A DNA stretch of 64,000 nt from Thiocapsa imhoffii (GCF_016583985.1 NZ_NRSD01000002.1:248001-312000), one strand, 5' to 3'; numbered from the stretch's first letter, positions 48,052 through 59,142 are shown. Made by a program: numbers and translations. Notes: generated by a model from the letters alone, not told the origin.

Positions 48052-50196
48052 TCAGCCCTCACGGATATAGTCGTAGATGTTCAGATAGTCCTGCCCCGGC
48101 TGGTTCCAGGAAAAATCGCTGCGCATGGCGTTCTTCATGAGTTCCCGGAAGTGGTCAGGATGGTTGCGATAACAGGCGATGGCACGTTCGAGCGCGGATT
48201 CGAGGCCGGCGTTGTCGAAGTCGCGGAAGACATAACCGTTACGCTCGTGCAGCGGCCGATGTGAATAATCCTTGTCGATGATGGTGTCAGCCAGTCCGCC
48301 GACTTCGCGCACCACGGGGATGGTCCCATAGCGCAGCGCGATCAATTGCGTCAGGCCGCAGGGCTCGAAGCGGCTCGGCACCAGCATCATGTCCGCCCCG
48401 GCATAGATGAGATGCGAGAGATCCTCGTCGAAGCCAATCTCGAGATGACAGTCCGGGCTGTCATTGAGCATGTGTTTCAGATTCCAAAAATCGGCATTGA
48501 TGCCGTCGTCTGGACTGGAACCGAGCAGGACGAATTGAGCGCCGCGTTCGAGGGTATAGAAAATGGCATGGCGCACCAGCTCGAGTCCTTTCTGCGGATC
48601 GAGGCGGCCGATGAAAGCGACGATCGGCTTCTCATTGTCAGCCAGCATCAGCCGATGACGCAGTGCGCGCTTGTTGTCGTACTTCCCCTCGATGCTGTCG
48701 ACGCCATAGCGGACTGGAATCTGGTGATCGATCTCAGGGTTCCAGACGTCGTAATCGATCCCGTTGACCACCCCACCATATTTCGCATGATGCAGATGCA
48801 GGGTCGGCTCCAACCCGAAGCCCTGTCCCTGATCCTTGGTCTCGAACGCATAGCGCGGTGAGACGGTGGTGACGAAGTTCGAGTAGACGATCCCTCCCTT
48901 CAGGAGATTCAATGCCTTGGGATACTTGTTGTCCCCGAGTCGCGCCCCGTCGAAGAAGCGCTCGGGGCGCTGGAGTCCGGTCGCCTGCAGGACTTCCACG
49001 CCGGTGACGCCTTGATGGGCAAAATTGTGGATGGTCAGGCAGACCCGTGGGTGGGTCATGCCAAGTGGCTGATAGAACTCGTACAGGAACACGGGAACCA
49101 GCGCCGTCTGCCAGTCGTGGACGTGGATCACATCAGGGTGTTTGCCGGCCTTCCAGAGGAACTCCATGGCCGCCCGTGAGAAGAAGGCGTAGCGCATGAC
49201 GTCGTCGCGGAAGCCATAGATGCTGCCCCGATTGAAGAAGTTGTCGTGCGAATGCGGCTCGATGAAAAAGCACTTGCGACCATGCACGAAGCCGAAGAAG
49301 ACCGTGCAGTGAATGGCTCCGTCATACCAGGGAACCCACAGATCCTGATACACCACGTGCAATTCGAAAATGTGGTCGAGACGCAGCGTGGCGTATTTCG
49401 GCAGGATAATCTCGACATGATTGCCACGGATCGCGAGCTCGCGGCTCAGTCCGAACACCACATCGGCCAATCCGCCAACCTTGGCGACCGTCGCCAATTC
49501 CGGGGTGATGTGGACGATGAACAGACTCGGGCGGCTCGGCATTGGGGGCGGTGGTGGTGGCGCGAGTTCGGCTGCAATAGGGGGCGATTCCGTCTCCTGG
49601 GTCTCTGGTGCCAACCATTCGGGCTCGGGCTCGGGAGCCGGTTCGGGCGCGTGCGCTGGTGGGGGTTCCTCGTCCCATGCGTCCACACGAGGCTCTGGGG
49701 CTGGAGGCGGCTGGGGACTGGCACTCGCGGTGCCGCTCGAACCAGCGTCCTCGAGGTGCGCCGAAACGACCTCTTGAGTGGGTTCGGTTGGGGAGCGGTC
49801 AGGTGTGGCGATGGGCGGGGCATCGTCCTCCCGCGCCCGCGCACTCACGACGCCGGGCCGTGACTCTGGCGTGGCGCTCGACGGGGTCTCGGCAGAGGCG
49901 GGATCCGGGTGCTTGGGCGGCGCCTGGACGCGGCTCAGGCCATCGCCTACGCGTTCGCCCCCAGCGGGCCCCGGGGGCGGCGTGGAGGCATCCGCCGCGG
50001 GCGGTCGCGGACGAGGGGGCGGCGTGGCCGGGTCGGAGGAATGCTGCGCTTGGGGTTCCGGGGGCCGGCGGGGTGGTTGTGGATCGGGCTGTGGTCGAGC
50101 CCCTGCGGCGGTCGTCTGATCGGGCCTGGTGCGTGGCTGTTGATTGGGCCTGGTAGGCGATCTGCTGAGCTTGGGTCCTTTCGGCTTTTTGGCCAT
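48052..50196 (-). CDS. glgA: Glycogen synthase with long proline-rich N-terminal extension
   Basis: Residues 223-714 are a GT5 glycogen synthase with the ADP-glucose site KVGGLADVV, HVHDWQTALVP, GRLDPQKG, and the catalytic-Glu motif SRFEPCGLTQL. It extends alpha-1,4 glucan chains from ADP-glucose. Residues 1-222 are low complexity: a basic start (MAKKPKGPKLSRS), then many Pro, Ala and Glu, ending in a run of prolines. Typical GlgA lacks this and is about 480 residues. The ATG at 50196 keeps the whole tail in frame; codon use supports coding. The amylase gene follows. Confidence 0.9.
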   Translation of the reverse strand: MAKKPKGPKLSRSPTRPNQQPRTRPDQTTAAGARPQPDPQPPRRPPEPQAQHSSDPATPPPRPRPPAADASTPPPGPAGGERVGDGLSRVQAPPKHPDPASAETPSSATPESRPGVVSARAREDDAPPIATPDRSPTEPTQEVVSAHLEDAGSSGTASASPQPPPAPEPRVDAWDEEPPPAHAPEPAPEPEPEWLAPETQETESPPIAAELAPPPPPPMPSRPSLFIVHITPELATVAKVGGLADVVFGLSRELAIRGNHVEIILPKYATLRLDHIFELHVVYQDLWVPWYDGAIHCTVFFGFVHGRKCFFIEPHSHDNFFNRGSIYGFRDDVMRYAFFSRAAMEFLWKAGKHPDVIHVHDWQTALVPVFLYEFYQPLGMTHPRVCLTIHNFAHQGVTGVEVLQATGLQRPERFFDGARLGDNKYPKALNLLKGGIVYSNFVTTVSPRYAFETKDQGQGFGLEPTLHLHHAKYGGVVNGIDYDVWNPEIDHQIPVRYGVDSIEGKYDNKRALRHRLMLADNEKPIVAFIGRLDPQKGLELVRHAIFYTLERGAQFVLLGSSPDDGINADFWNLKHMLNDSPDCHLEIGFDEDLSHLIYAGADMMLVPSRFEPCGLTQLIALRYGTIPVVREVGGLADTIIDKDYSHRPLHERNGYVFRDFDNAGLESALERAIACYRNHPDHFRELMKNAMRSDFSWNQPGQDYLNIYDYIREG

Positions 50197-50335
50197 GCCT
50201 CATGATTCCTGCTGCAATGTTCGGCTGCGACGCGCGGCCCGCTGGCAATGCTCGGGGCGACTGCCAGTTTAACCTAGGTCGTGGTGTCGCCGTGAACCGA
50301 TCGGTCCAGCGGCGCACGCTGTGCACCCGAGGTGG

Positions 50336-52174
50336 TCAGCCGCCGCGGGTATTGAAGGCGACGTTCCACTGCTCGTGCGGCGCGTCGATCGGAATCGCCG
50401 TAAGTTCGAGAGTGCCCACCTCGGTGACGGTTGCCTGCAGCCGGACCTCGACCACTTCCCCCTGCTTGTGGTCTTTCGCGGGGAGGGTGGTCTGAATCTC
50501 GGCCAGTTCGTCGAGTTCGCCGTCACCCCACTCCTCAAGCAGCTCGCCGACCTGATCCTCGCGTCTGACACTGGAGCCAAAGAAGCGGAAGCGCACCGGT
50601 TCGCCGACGATCAAACCGAACTCCTGGGGCGGGGCGACCGGAGCGGATCCCTCCTCCAGCCCGAAGGGCACCAGGCAGAGGGCCTGGATCTCGGGTTCCA
50701 AGCCAGGAATGGCCGGCATGGCGCTTTCCACACCCACATAATAGGAGTGCGAGGTTCCGCCGCGGATCCGGATCCCCCCGTGGTGTCGGACATGGGCATA
50801 GAAGGCCGCGCCGCGCGCGACCGCCAAGTCGAGATCGCGGGCATCGAGACGGCGCGCCGGTGGTGCGTCCTCGGCGCTCAGCCATTGGTTCAGGACCTCA
50901 AGGACGCGCTCCTGCAGCAACGTGGCCTTGAACACACCACCGTTGAAGAGGACGGCGGTGGGATGCAGGAAGCTCGCGCCGGGCGTGGTGGCGACGAAGC
51001 CGGCGAGATCATCGGTCGCGCCGGCCTGCCGGCCGAGGAACGCGGCCAGGTGACGGGTGACCGCCGGGTCCTGGGCGTAGGGGAGACCGACCTTCGTCAG
51101 CGCGCCACGTGCTCGGCTGGCCGGCCGGCTGGCGGAATCGACGGCTGGGAAGAAGCCCTCGATCAGCGTCGACTGCACTTCATCCTGCGTCAGTTCGGTG
51201 CGAATGCTGCCGCCGATCAGCCGGGACCCGCGGCTCGGGACGACCACGGGCAGACTCGTGAGGCTGGCATCCGCGAGCAGGGACTCCTTAGCGACGCGGC
51301 AGCCGTGGGTCAAGGCTTGGAGCTGCCAGCGGTCCAATTCGACTCCCGACTTGGCGAGTTTCTGCTTCAACAGATGGGCAAGCGTCAGGTCCATGTTGTC
51401 GCCGCCGAGCAAGATATGATCGCCGACCGCGATGCGCGTCAGTTCCAACGCGCCCTCTTGTTCGGTGACGGCAATCAGCGACAGGTCCGTCGTGCCACCG
51501 CCCACGTCGACGACGAGAATCACGTCGCCAACCTGGACCTGATGGCGCCAGTCGCCCGCGCTCTCGTTGACCCAACTGTAGAGCGCGGCCTGCGGCTCCT
51601 CGAGCAGCACCAGATGCTCGATCCCGATCGCTTGGGCGGCCGCCGCCGTCAGTTCCCGGGCGGCGGGATCGAAGGATGCCGGAACGGTGACCGTGACCTG
51701 CTGGCGATTGAGTGGGTCATAGGGAAATTGCCCATTCCAGGCATCGCGCAGGTGGGCGAGATAGTGGATGGTTGCGTCGAACGGCGAGATGCGGGGGATC
51801 TCGTCGGGTGCCCCAGCCGGTAGGATGGCCGCCTGTCGATCGATATCCGGATGACACAGCCAACTCTTCGCACTCGAGACCAGCCGGATGGGCGTGGTCG
51901 TGCCCTGGTTGCGCGCAAGTTCGCCACAGACGCGATCGGGTTGGCTTTGCCAGGGCAGACTCAGGTCGCTGGCCTTGAACTCGTCGGGGTGCGGGAGATA
52001 GAGACACGACGGCAGGAGTGGGCGTGCCTCGACGGAACCAGGCCCCGTGAGTTGTGGAATCGAGACCATCCCCTGGACAATCGTCTCGCCCTCGCTCTTC
52101 TCCGAATCCACATAGGAGAGCGCGCAATGCGTGGTGCCGAGGTCAATGCCCACGGCATAGCGGTACTGGTTCAT
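50336..52174 (-). CDS. Hsp70 family protein (DnaK-like, linked to DUF2760)
   Basis: The 612-residue protein has an Hsp70 ATPase domain with VGIDLGTTHCALSYV (phosphate 1), VVDVGGGTTDLSLIAV (phosphate 2), and LFNGGVFKATLLQERV (adenosine motif). A beta-rich C-terminus (about 450-612) replaces the classic substrate domain and has no EEVD-like tail. It is not DnaK or HscA. The start overlaps the DUF2760 gene by four bases (ATGA). Similar pairs occur in proteobacteria, often with a second large Hsp70, which is absent here. Clients are unknown. Confidence 0.92.
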   Translation of the reverse strand: MNQYRYAVGIDLGTTHCALSYVDSEKSEGETIVQGMVSIPQLTGPGSVEARPLLPSCLYLPHPDEFKASDLSLPWQSQPDRVCGELARNQGTTTPIRLVSSAKSWLCHPDIDRQAAILPAGAPDEIPRISPFDATIHYLAHLRDAWNGQFPYDPLNRQQVTVTVPASFDPAARELTAAAAQAIGIEHLVLLEEPQAALYSWVNESAGDWRHQVQVGDVILVVDVGGGTTDLSLIAVTEQEGALELTRIAVGDHILLGGDNMDLTLAHLLKQKLAKSGVELDRWQLQALTHGCRVAKESLLADASLTSLPVVVPSRGSRLIGGSIRTELTQDEVQSTLIEGFFPAVDSASRPASRARGALTKVGLPYAQDPAVTRHLAAFLGRQAGATDDLAGFVATTPGASFLHPTAVLFNGGVFKATLLQERVLEVLNQWLSAEDAPPARRLDARDLDLAVARGAAFYAHVRHHGGIRIRGGTSHSYYVGVESAMPAIPGLEPEIQALCLVPFGLEEGSAPVAPPQEFGLIVGEPVRFRFFGSSVRREDQVGELLEEWGDGELDELAEIQTTLPAKDHKQGEVVEVRLQATVTEVGTLELTAIPIDAPHEQWNVAFNTRGG

Positions 52175-52722
52175 AGCTCGATCTCCGCGGCGGCAATGAT
52201 CCGCAAGTCATGTCCACTGCTGGTCTGTGGCAGCGTCATCTTCTCGACTCGCCAACCCCGATGGACCAGGGTGCCATGGAAGGGTGGATCGCCAACGACG
52301 TTGCCCGTCGGGCGATTCGCCGCGGAGTCGAAGCCAGGCGCGAGGGTGACCCGGCTGCCCTCGGGCTCCTCGCGAACCGGGACGAGACTGAGATGGGTGT
52401 TGATGACCTCGCGACAGCCACGATGCACGACCCGCGCCGCCGCCCCGATCTCCTGGTCACGATAGGACTGGATGTCCTCCTGAAGAAAATCCATCAAGCG
52501 CCCTTCCCGCTGCAGCAGTCCGAGCAGCAGCAACGCTGAATCCGGCGCCGCGCTCGCCAGCGGGACGGCGGCAGGGGCCGCTGGCGTGGCCAGCGGGTGC
52601 GGTGTATCGCTCGTCGCGAGCCGCGCGACCGCTCGTGCAAATGCCGGGTCCTTCACGATACGTCGAAAGCTACTGAAGGCGATGAGTGCCCTCCGAAAGA
52701 AGGAAGGCGAGGCTGAAGCCAT
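52171..52722 (-). CDS. DUF2760 protein, partner of the Hsp70 gene
   Basis: The 183-residue protein matches DUF2760, with ALLLLGLLQREGRLMDFLQE and the DIQSYRDQEIGAAARVVHRG stretch, then VTLAPGFDS and FHGTLVHRGWRV. An Ala/Pro-rich linker covers about residues 40-60. There is no signal peptide. Its four-base overlap with the Hsp70 gene indicates coupled translation. It is probably a co-chaperone or adaptor, inferred only from conserved pairing. Confidence 0.87.
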   Translation of the reverse strand: MASASPSFFRRALIAFSSFRRIVKDPAFARAVARLATSDTPHPLATPAAPAAVPLASAAPDSALLLLGLLQREGRLMDFLQEDIQSYRDQEIGAAARVVHRGCREVINTHLSLVPVREEPEGSRVTLAPGFDSAANRPTGNVVGDPPFHGTLVHRGWRVEKMTLPQTSSGHDLRIIAAAEIEL

Positions 52723-53041
52723 GAAAACATCCTCTTAAGAGATCGAATGGGCGAAGGTGCGGGCGGAAGGCGAGGCTGCCCGGATCCGCACGCGTGCATG
52801 TTACCGCGCGCATCGTCAATGCTCGACCTGTGCTGTTGCGGCCGGGTCGCGTGAGCGCACGCCAGACCGTCGCCTCCGCGGCCCATTCTGCTTGCGCCGG
52901 GTATAGAATCACGGGACTCGAGATCGGTCACGCGATCCGCTCCCGGCGTGGGCGCCCCGCCACGCATCCGCGGCCGCGCGCGCTGGCACTTGAAGTGGTC
53001 GCGCGGTGTGTGACCGCCTGTCTGTCTGCTTGAGTGAGATC
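52723..53041. other. Divergent intergenic region, nothing recognised
   Basis: These 319 bases lie between the leftward DUF2760 gene and the rightward DUF2934 gene. I found no gene, strong hairpin or recognised operator; it should contain both promoters. Confidence 0.5.
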
Positions 53042-53290
53042 ATGACCATGAACCAGATCGTCCACCCCATGAGCGAGGCACCCAGCACTCACGAGCGTCA
53101 TGAAATGATTGCGCTCGCGGCCTATTATCTTGCGGAACGCCGTGGTTTCGCCCCTGGTGGCGCGCAGAGCGACTGGCTCATCGCCGAGGCCGCCGTCGAT
53201 GCCCTGATCGCCTCAGGCGCCGCACGGACAGCGCGGGCGTCGGGAACCCTGCGCGAAGGGCTGCGTAATGCCCTGAAACTCAGTGATTGA
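53042..53290 (+). CDS. DUF2934 family small protein
   Basis: The 82-residue protein carries the DUF2934 signature RHEMIALAAYYLAERRG followed by SDWLIAEAAVDALIASG. The family consists of short helical proteins common in purple and other proteobacteria, function unknown. The ATG at 53042 is preceded by TGAGTGAG; the longer frame to 53006 looks non-coding. A strong terminator follows at 53.4 kb. Confidence 0.82.
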   Translation: MTMNQIVHPMSEAPSTHERHEMIALAAYYLAERRGFAPGGAQSDWLIAEAAVDALIASGAARTARASGTLREGLRNALKLSD

Positions 53291-53381
53291 GCCGATCGGC
53301 GCCTGTGCCGGACGCTGGGCGAAGACGAACGATGGACCTTACGTAGGGCCGGGTGATGCGGGGTGATTCTTTCGTCGAGAC

Positions 53382-53412
53382 AAAAAAAAGCGCGACGGGC
53401 GTCGCGCTTTAA
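53382..53412 (+). terminator. Rho-independent terminator after the DUF2934 gene
   Basis: AAAGCGCGAC (53387-53396) and GTCGCGCTTT (53401-53410) form a perfect 10-bp stem with a GGGC loop, preceded by eight A and followed by TTT within the stem. It may work in both directions. The rest of 53291-53730 shows no gene. Confidence 0.8.
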
Positions 53413-53730
53413 AGTTACCACCAAAGGAGGATGGAGGAGTGCACCGAAGCGCGAAGCTTCAGTACATCACCAGTTTCTTATTTACTGTTTCGGTTGTCAA
53501 CCCCCGCCGCGAGATTTTTGCAATTCGATATGGTCGAGATCCGCCAGCGTCGATCCGCCTGGAGCAGCCCCGCCGGTGACGAGCGGTCTAGTTGCGCTGT
53601 GCGGGAGGCGGCGGGTGACGCAGCAGGCGATCTCGATCCTGTTCAGGGATCCCACAACGAGGAGCTGTAACCGTGCCATGCCGCCCCAATACACTGTGCT
53701 CGATCCTTGTCTCAATGGGGAACTCAGCGC

Positions 53731-54273
53731 ATGGCAACTGAATCAGCAACGCTCGGTGGAGGATGTTTCTGGTGTCTGGAGGCCGCTTTTCAGGGGCTGC
53801 GTGGTGTCGAATCCGTTGTCTCAGGGTATGCTGGCGGTGATGCGAAGCAGGCGAACTATTATGCGGTCTGCACCGGCACCACTGGGCATGCCGAGGTGGT
53901 GCAGGTGGCGTTCGACCCGGAGCGCATCGACTTCGCGACCCTCCTGCGCGTTTTCTTCACGATCCACGATCCCACGACGCCTGATCGACAAGGGGCGGAT
54001 ATCGGGCCTCAGTACCGCTCGGTGATCTTCTATCACGACGAGGTGCAGCGGCAGGTCGCGGAGCGCGTCATCGCGGAGCTGGAGCGCTCGGCAGTCTGGT
54101 CCGCGCCAATCGTGACGCAGATCCAGCCCCTTGAGACGTTCCATGCGGCGGAGTCGTCCCATCAGGATTACTATCGGCGCAACCCGTCGCAGGGTTACTG
54201 CCAAGTCGTGATCGCACCAAAACTTGCGCGGGTGCGCGCACGCCATGCCGAATTGCTCGACGAGACGCCCTGA
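53731..54273 (+). CDS. msrA: Peptide methionine sulfoxide reductase MsrA
   Basis: The 180-residue enzyme reduces methionine-S-sulfoxide in proteins. The active site is Cys12 in GGGCFWCLEAAF; further motifs are VSGYAGG, YYAVCTGTTGHAEVVQV and YRSVIFYHDEVQ. No MsrB domain is fused. The ATG at 53731 matches the family; an in-frame TTG at 53707 is less likely. Length is typical of the cytoplasmic form. Confidence 0.95.
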   Translation: MATESATLGGGCFWCLEAAFQGLRGVESVVSGYAGGDAKQANYYAVCTGTTGHAEVVQVAFDPERIDFATLLRVFFTIHDPTTPDRQGADIGPQYRSVIFYHDEVQRQVAERVIAELERSAVWSAPIVTQIQPLETFHAAESSHQDYYRRNPSQGYCQVVIAPKLARVRARHAELLDETP

Positions 54274-54326
54274 ACCGCGTCAAGGCACGGAAGGTTAATA
54301 AGACCGGGAGCTGAGATGAGAGCGCC

Positions 54327-55037
54327 ATGACCACCGCCGCGATCCGCGTCATCACCCTCGATCTGGACGATACCTTGTGGCCCTGCGCGCCCGTGATCGA
54401 GGCCGCCGAAGAGGCCTTCTATGATTGGTTGTGCCGCCATACCCCCCGGCTCGCGACGGTCCATGATCTCGATAGTCTGCGGCGTCATCGCCGTGCCCTG
54501 ATGACCGATCAGCCCGAGATCGCGCATGACTTGGGGCAGGTCCGGCGCCGTTCCCTGGCTACCCTGATGGCATCCTTCGACTATTCGGTGGAGTTGGCGG
54601 AAGAGGCCATGGCGTTATTCGACGTCCACCGCAACCGTGTCGAACCCTTTGACGACGTGCTGCCGGTGCTGCGTGGCTGGTCCACGCGCTTCCGTCTTAT
54701 CGCCTTGACGAACGGAACGGCCAATCCAGAGGCGACGCCACTGCGGGGGTTGTTCGAGCGCCGCCTCACCGCCGCCGAGGCGGGAGCGGCGAAGCCTCAT
54801 CCGGCGTTGTTTCAGTGTGCGCTGGCGCATGCGGGGTGCACGCCGAGCGAGTGCCTGCACGTCGGGGACGACCCCTGGATGGATATCGAGGCCGCGCGCG
54901 CGCTCGGAGTGAAGGCGGTGTGGGTCAATCGTGATGAGCGTCCCTGGCCGTCGGAACTGGCGCCGCCGGTGCTCACGGTCAGGGATCTGCATCAACTCGA
55001 CGACTGGCTCGGTGGCGGTGGCGAACCAGCATGGTGA
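54327..55037 (+). CDS. HAD-superfamily phosphatase (YigB-like)
   Basis: The 236-residue protein has HAD motif I LDLDDTLWP (nucleophile Asp12), motif II LIALTNGTANPE, motif III AAKPHPALF and motif IV HVGDDPWMDIEAA. It resembles YigB, which dephosphorylates a riboflavin intermediate and other small phosphates. Substrate is uncertain, as with most HAD enzymes. The stop is 6 bases before tgt. Confidence 0.88.
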   Translation: MTTAAIRVITLDLDDTLWPCAPVIEAAEEAFYDWLCRHTPRLATVHDLDSLRRHRRALMTDQPEIAHDLGQVRRRSLATLMASFDYSVELAEEAMALFDVHRNRVEPFDDVLPVLRGWSTRFRLIALTNGTANPEATPLRGLFERRLTAAEAGAAKPHPALFQCALAHAGCTPSECLHVGDDPWMDIEAARALGVKAVWVNRDERPWPSELAPPVLTVRDLHQLDDWLGGGGEPAW

Positions 55038-56183
<1,146 letters not shown>

Positions 56184-56683
56184 GGCGCTTCCATGTCGCG
56201 TGCCCTAGCCGCGGGGTTGCCCGTCGGCGCTCGGCTTGCGGCATGCCGCGGATCAAAGCGCGGACGCCCGTGGCGAGGACGCTGCAACTTGTTCCGGGCT
56301 ATGCCATAATCCGCGCCGGAGTCGTCGATCCCGTGGTGCATCGTGTGACCCTTGGCGTTCAGCACGGCTTGGCACCAACCGGCACGCCCGGATGACGCAT
56401 CCTGCAAGATGACACCGCCCTCGTGCGCGAAGGCAGATCCCGAGCGAGCGCTCGACGCCACGACCCTGTGTCTTGAAAAGACACATGGCCTCGGGTGCTG
56501 TCACCGCGACGATGATCGTGGTCATCCACGCGTGAGGCACCGCCGTGGCGGCGGCTCGACTCCTCTTGCACGACTCATTCGTTACAGCATTGTCACCAGG
56601 CCGAGGTTCCATGGGAACGCGGCCTTGTCCTGACCGCCGGATCGCGCTCGGGCGATCCCACAGACTAAAGGCATTCGATCAAC
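56184..56683. other. Intergenic region between tgt and yajC
   Basis: These 500 bases are longer than the usual short tgt-yajC gap. I found no convincing gene, RNA or strong hairpin. The yajC promoter may lie here. Confidence 0.5.
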
Positions 56684-57016
56684 ATGAGCTTCTTTATCTC
56701 CGACGCACTCGCGCAAGCCGAGGGTGCTGCCTCCGGCGGCGATCCCTTTCTGGCTCTGCTGCCGCTCGTTCTCTTTGCGGTCGTGTTTTATTTCCTCCTG
56801 ATCCGGCCCCAAGCGAAGCGCCAAAAGGAACACCGTAAGATGGTCGAGTCATTGGCCAAAGGAGACGAGGTCGTGACCATCGGCGGCATCGCCGGGCGGA
56901 TCGCCGACCTTGGTGACAACTTTGCCGTGCTTGAGGTCGCCGAAGGCGTCACGGTGAAGATCCGCCGCGTGGCGGTCGAGTCGGTCATGCCGAAGGGCAC
57001 CTTGAAGGATCTGTAA
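56684..57016 (+). CDS. yajC: Sec translocon accessory subunit YajC
   Basis: The 110-residue protein has one membrane helix (about residues 22-44, LLPLVLFAVVFYFLLIRPQ) followed by the cytoplasmic domain with KEHRKMVESLAKGDEVVTIG and GGIAGRI. It binds SecDF in the inner membrane. The gene order with secD and secF is conserved. Start and length are normal. Confidence 0.96.
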   Translation: MSFFISDALAQAEGAASGGDPFLALLPLVLFAVVFYFLLIRPQAKRQKEHRKMVESLAKGDEVVTIGGIAGRIADLGDNFAVLEVAEGVTVKIRRVAVESVMPKGTLKDL

Positions 57017-57208
57017 CAAGCGACGGATCCTTGCGTGGGCGCGTGAGCTCGACAGGTCAAGGCGCGCCACGCAATCCCCAGGCCGCCCGCGGTGCGATCA
57101 GCGCCGGCGGGCGATCATCCCGCAGTGTGTTTCTTTACGCCCCACGCGTCGTGAGGATCGGCCTGCTCAGCCCCCGCGCTCGCACTCGCTGTAGCGACTG
57201 GAATTGCG

Positions 57209-59065
57209 ATGAATCAATATCCCTTGTGGAAGAATATCCTGATCATTGGCGTCGTGATCGTCGCCTTGATCCTAGCCCTGCCCAATCTGTTCTCTCAAGA
57301 TCCGTCGATCGAGATCACGGCGGCACGTGGATCGGAGGTGACCGATGCCAGTCTCGCGGAGGTCAAGGCAGTCCTTGAGAACGCGGAAGTCCCCTTCAAG
57401 CAAGTCGAGATCCGCGATGGCGGCAAGCTGTTCGTCAGCTTCGCGAGTTCAGGTGACCAGTTGCGTGGTCAAGAGGCCATCGAACGGACCCTCTCGCAAC
57501 GTTACCGCACGGCACTGACCCTGGCCGCGGATCTACCCGGATGGGTGCGGGCGGTCGGTCTCAATCCCATGTCGATGGGACTCGATCTCCGGGGCGGGAT
57601 CCATGTGGTGATCGACGTCGACATGGAGGCGGCCCTCGATCAGGCACTCGAGCGCTACGTTGGCGATATTCGGACCGAACTGCGCGACAAGCGCATTCGC
57701 TATCAAACGCTCGCGCGCGAAGGGTCGCGCATCCTGATCAAGTTCAATGACACCGAAGCGCGAGACACCGCGGAACGCGCACTGAGTCGCGAGTTCCGCG
57801 ATCTCGAATTCCAGAGCTTGACCGAAGGGGGAAGTGCGGCGATCGCGGCAACCTTGCCGGTGGCCCAACAGGAGCAGATTCGCACCTTTGCCCTTCAGCA
57901 GAACATCACGACGCTACGCAATCGCGTCAATGCGCTCGGCGTCGCCGAGCCGAGCATTGCGCGACAGGGCGAGCGGCGGATCGTCGTGCAATTGCCCGGT
58001 GCCCAGGATCCCGGCCGTTTGAAGGAAATCCTCGGCGCAACCGCGACCTTGGAGTACCGCCTCGTCGACACCGAGAACAGTGTCGCCGATGCCATCGAGG
58101 GGCGCGTACCCGTGAACAGTCGTCTCTATCGTGAACGGGATGGCAGTCCCATTCTGCTCAATCGTCGCGTGATCGTCACGGGGGATCAGATCACCGACGC
58201 CTCGGCGGGATTCGACAGCCAGACGGGGAGTCCCGCCGTGTTCGTGAACCTCGACGGCCAGGGGGCGCGACGGATGCGCGATGTCACGACGGAGAACGTT
58301 GGTAAACCCATGGCCGTGGTCTTCATCGAGAATCAGACCACGACGGAGATGGTCGATGGGGAGGCCGTGAAGCGCACGCGCAAGGTGGAGGAGGTCATCA
58401 GCGTCGCGACCATCCGCGAGCCGTTCGGGCGCCGCTTCCAGACCACGGGTCTGGACGGGACCAACGAGGCGCATAATCTGGCCTTGCTGTTGCGCTCCGG
58501 CGCCTTGGCCGCCCCGATTCAAATCGTCGAGGAGCGTACGATCGGACCGAGCCTGGGGCAAGACAACATCGATCAGGGCGTTCGCTCCGTATTGATGGGA
58601 CTCTTCCTCGTGCTCATCTTCATGGGTCTCTACTACAAGGTCTTCGGCTTGGTCGCCGATCTTGTCTTGGTCGTGAATCTGGTGATGATCGTGGCCATCC
58701 TGTCCCTGCTGCAGGCGACCCTCACCTTGCCCGGGATTGCCGGCATCGTGCTGACGGTCGGCATGGCGGTTGATGCCAACGTTTTGATCTACGAGCGAAT
58801 ACGAGAAGAGATTCGCAACGGAAACTCGCCGCAGGCCAGTATCCATGCCGGCTATGACAAGGCACTCTCGACCATCGTGGATGCCAATGTCACCACTTTG
58901 ATCGCCGCTGTCGTGCTCTTCAGCTTTGGGACCGGGCCAATCAAGGGGTTCGCAGTGACTCTCTTCATCGGCATCATCGCCTCCATGTTCACGGCGATTC
59001 TGGGGTCGCGCGCCATCATCAATCTGATCTACGGTGGTCGCCGCGTGAAAAAATTGGCGATTTAA
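57209..59065 (+). CDS. secD: Protein translocase subunit SecD
   Basis: The 618-residue membrane protein has an N-terminal helix (ILIIGVVIVALILALPNLF), the P1 base with GLDLRGGIHVVIDVD, and six transmembrane segments in the C-terminal half with GMAVDANVLIYERIREE, the proton-path motif. SecDF uses the proton gradient to pull proteins across the membrane. It starts 192 bases after yajC. Confidence 0.97.
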   Translation: MNQYPLWKNILIIGVVIVALILALPNLFSQDPSIEITAARGSEVTDASLAEVKAVLENAEVPFKQVEIRDGGKLFVSFASSGDQLRGQEAIERTLSQRYRTALTLAADLPGWVRAVGLNPMSMGLDLRGGIHVVIDVDMEAALDQALERYVGDIRTELRDKRIRYQTLAREGSRILIKFNDTEARDTAERALSREFRDLEFQSLTEGGSAAIAATLPVAQQEQIRTFALQQNITTLRNRVNALGVAEPSIARQGERRIVVQLPGAQDPGRLKEILGATATLEYRLVDTENSVADAIEGRVPVNSRLYRERDGSPILLNRRVIVTGDQITDASAGFDSQTGSPAVFVNLDGQGARRMRDVTTENVGKPMAVVFIENQTTTEMVDGEAVKRTRKVEEVISVATIREPFGRRFQTTGLDGTNEAHNLALLLRSGALAAPIQIVEERTIGPSLGQDNIDQGVRSVLMGLFLVLIFMGLYYKVFGLVADLVLVVNLVMIVAILSLLQATLTLPGIAGIVLTVGMAVDANVLIYERIREEIRNGNSPQASIHAGYDKALSTIVDANVTTLIAAVVLFSFGTGPIKGFAVTLFIGIIASMFTAILGSRAIINLIYGGRRVKKLAI

Positions 59066-59142
59066 GCCGGATCGGATGAGAACGCAGCGAACGCGGATCG
59101 CGCACGGCCGGATACGGACCGACGCTGCGCCGATCCCAACCA

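Noticed and set aside
50321..51823. Open frame of 500 codons on the plus strand
   Set aside because: It is the antisense shadow of the Hsp70 gene, which has clear ATPase motifs and overlaps DUF2760.
53382..53412. Terminator hairpin as a transposon end
   Set aside because: No matching inverted copy or target duplication is nearby; position after a gene fits a terminator.
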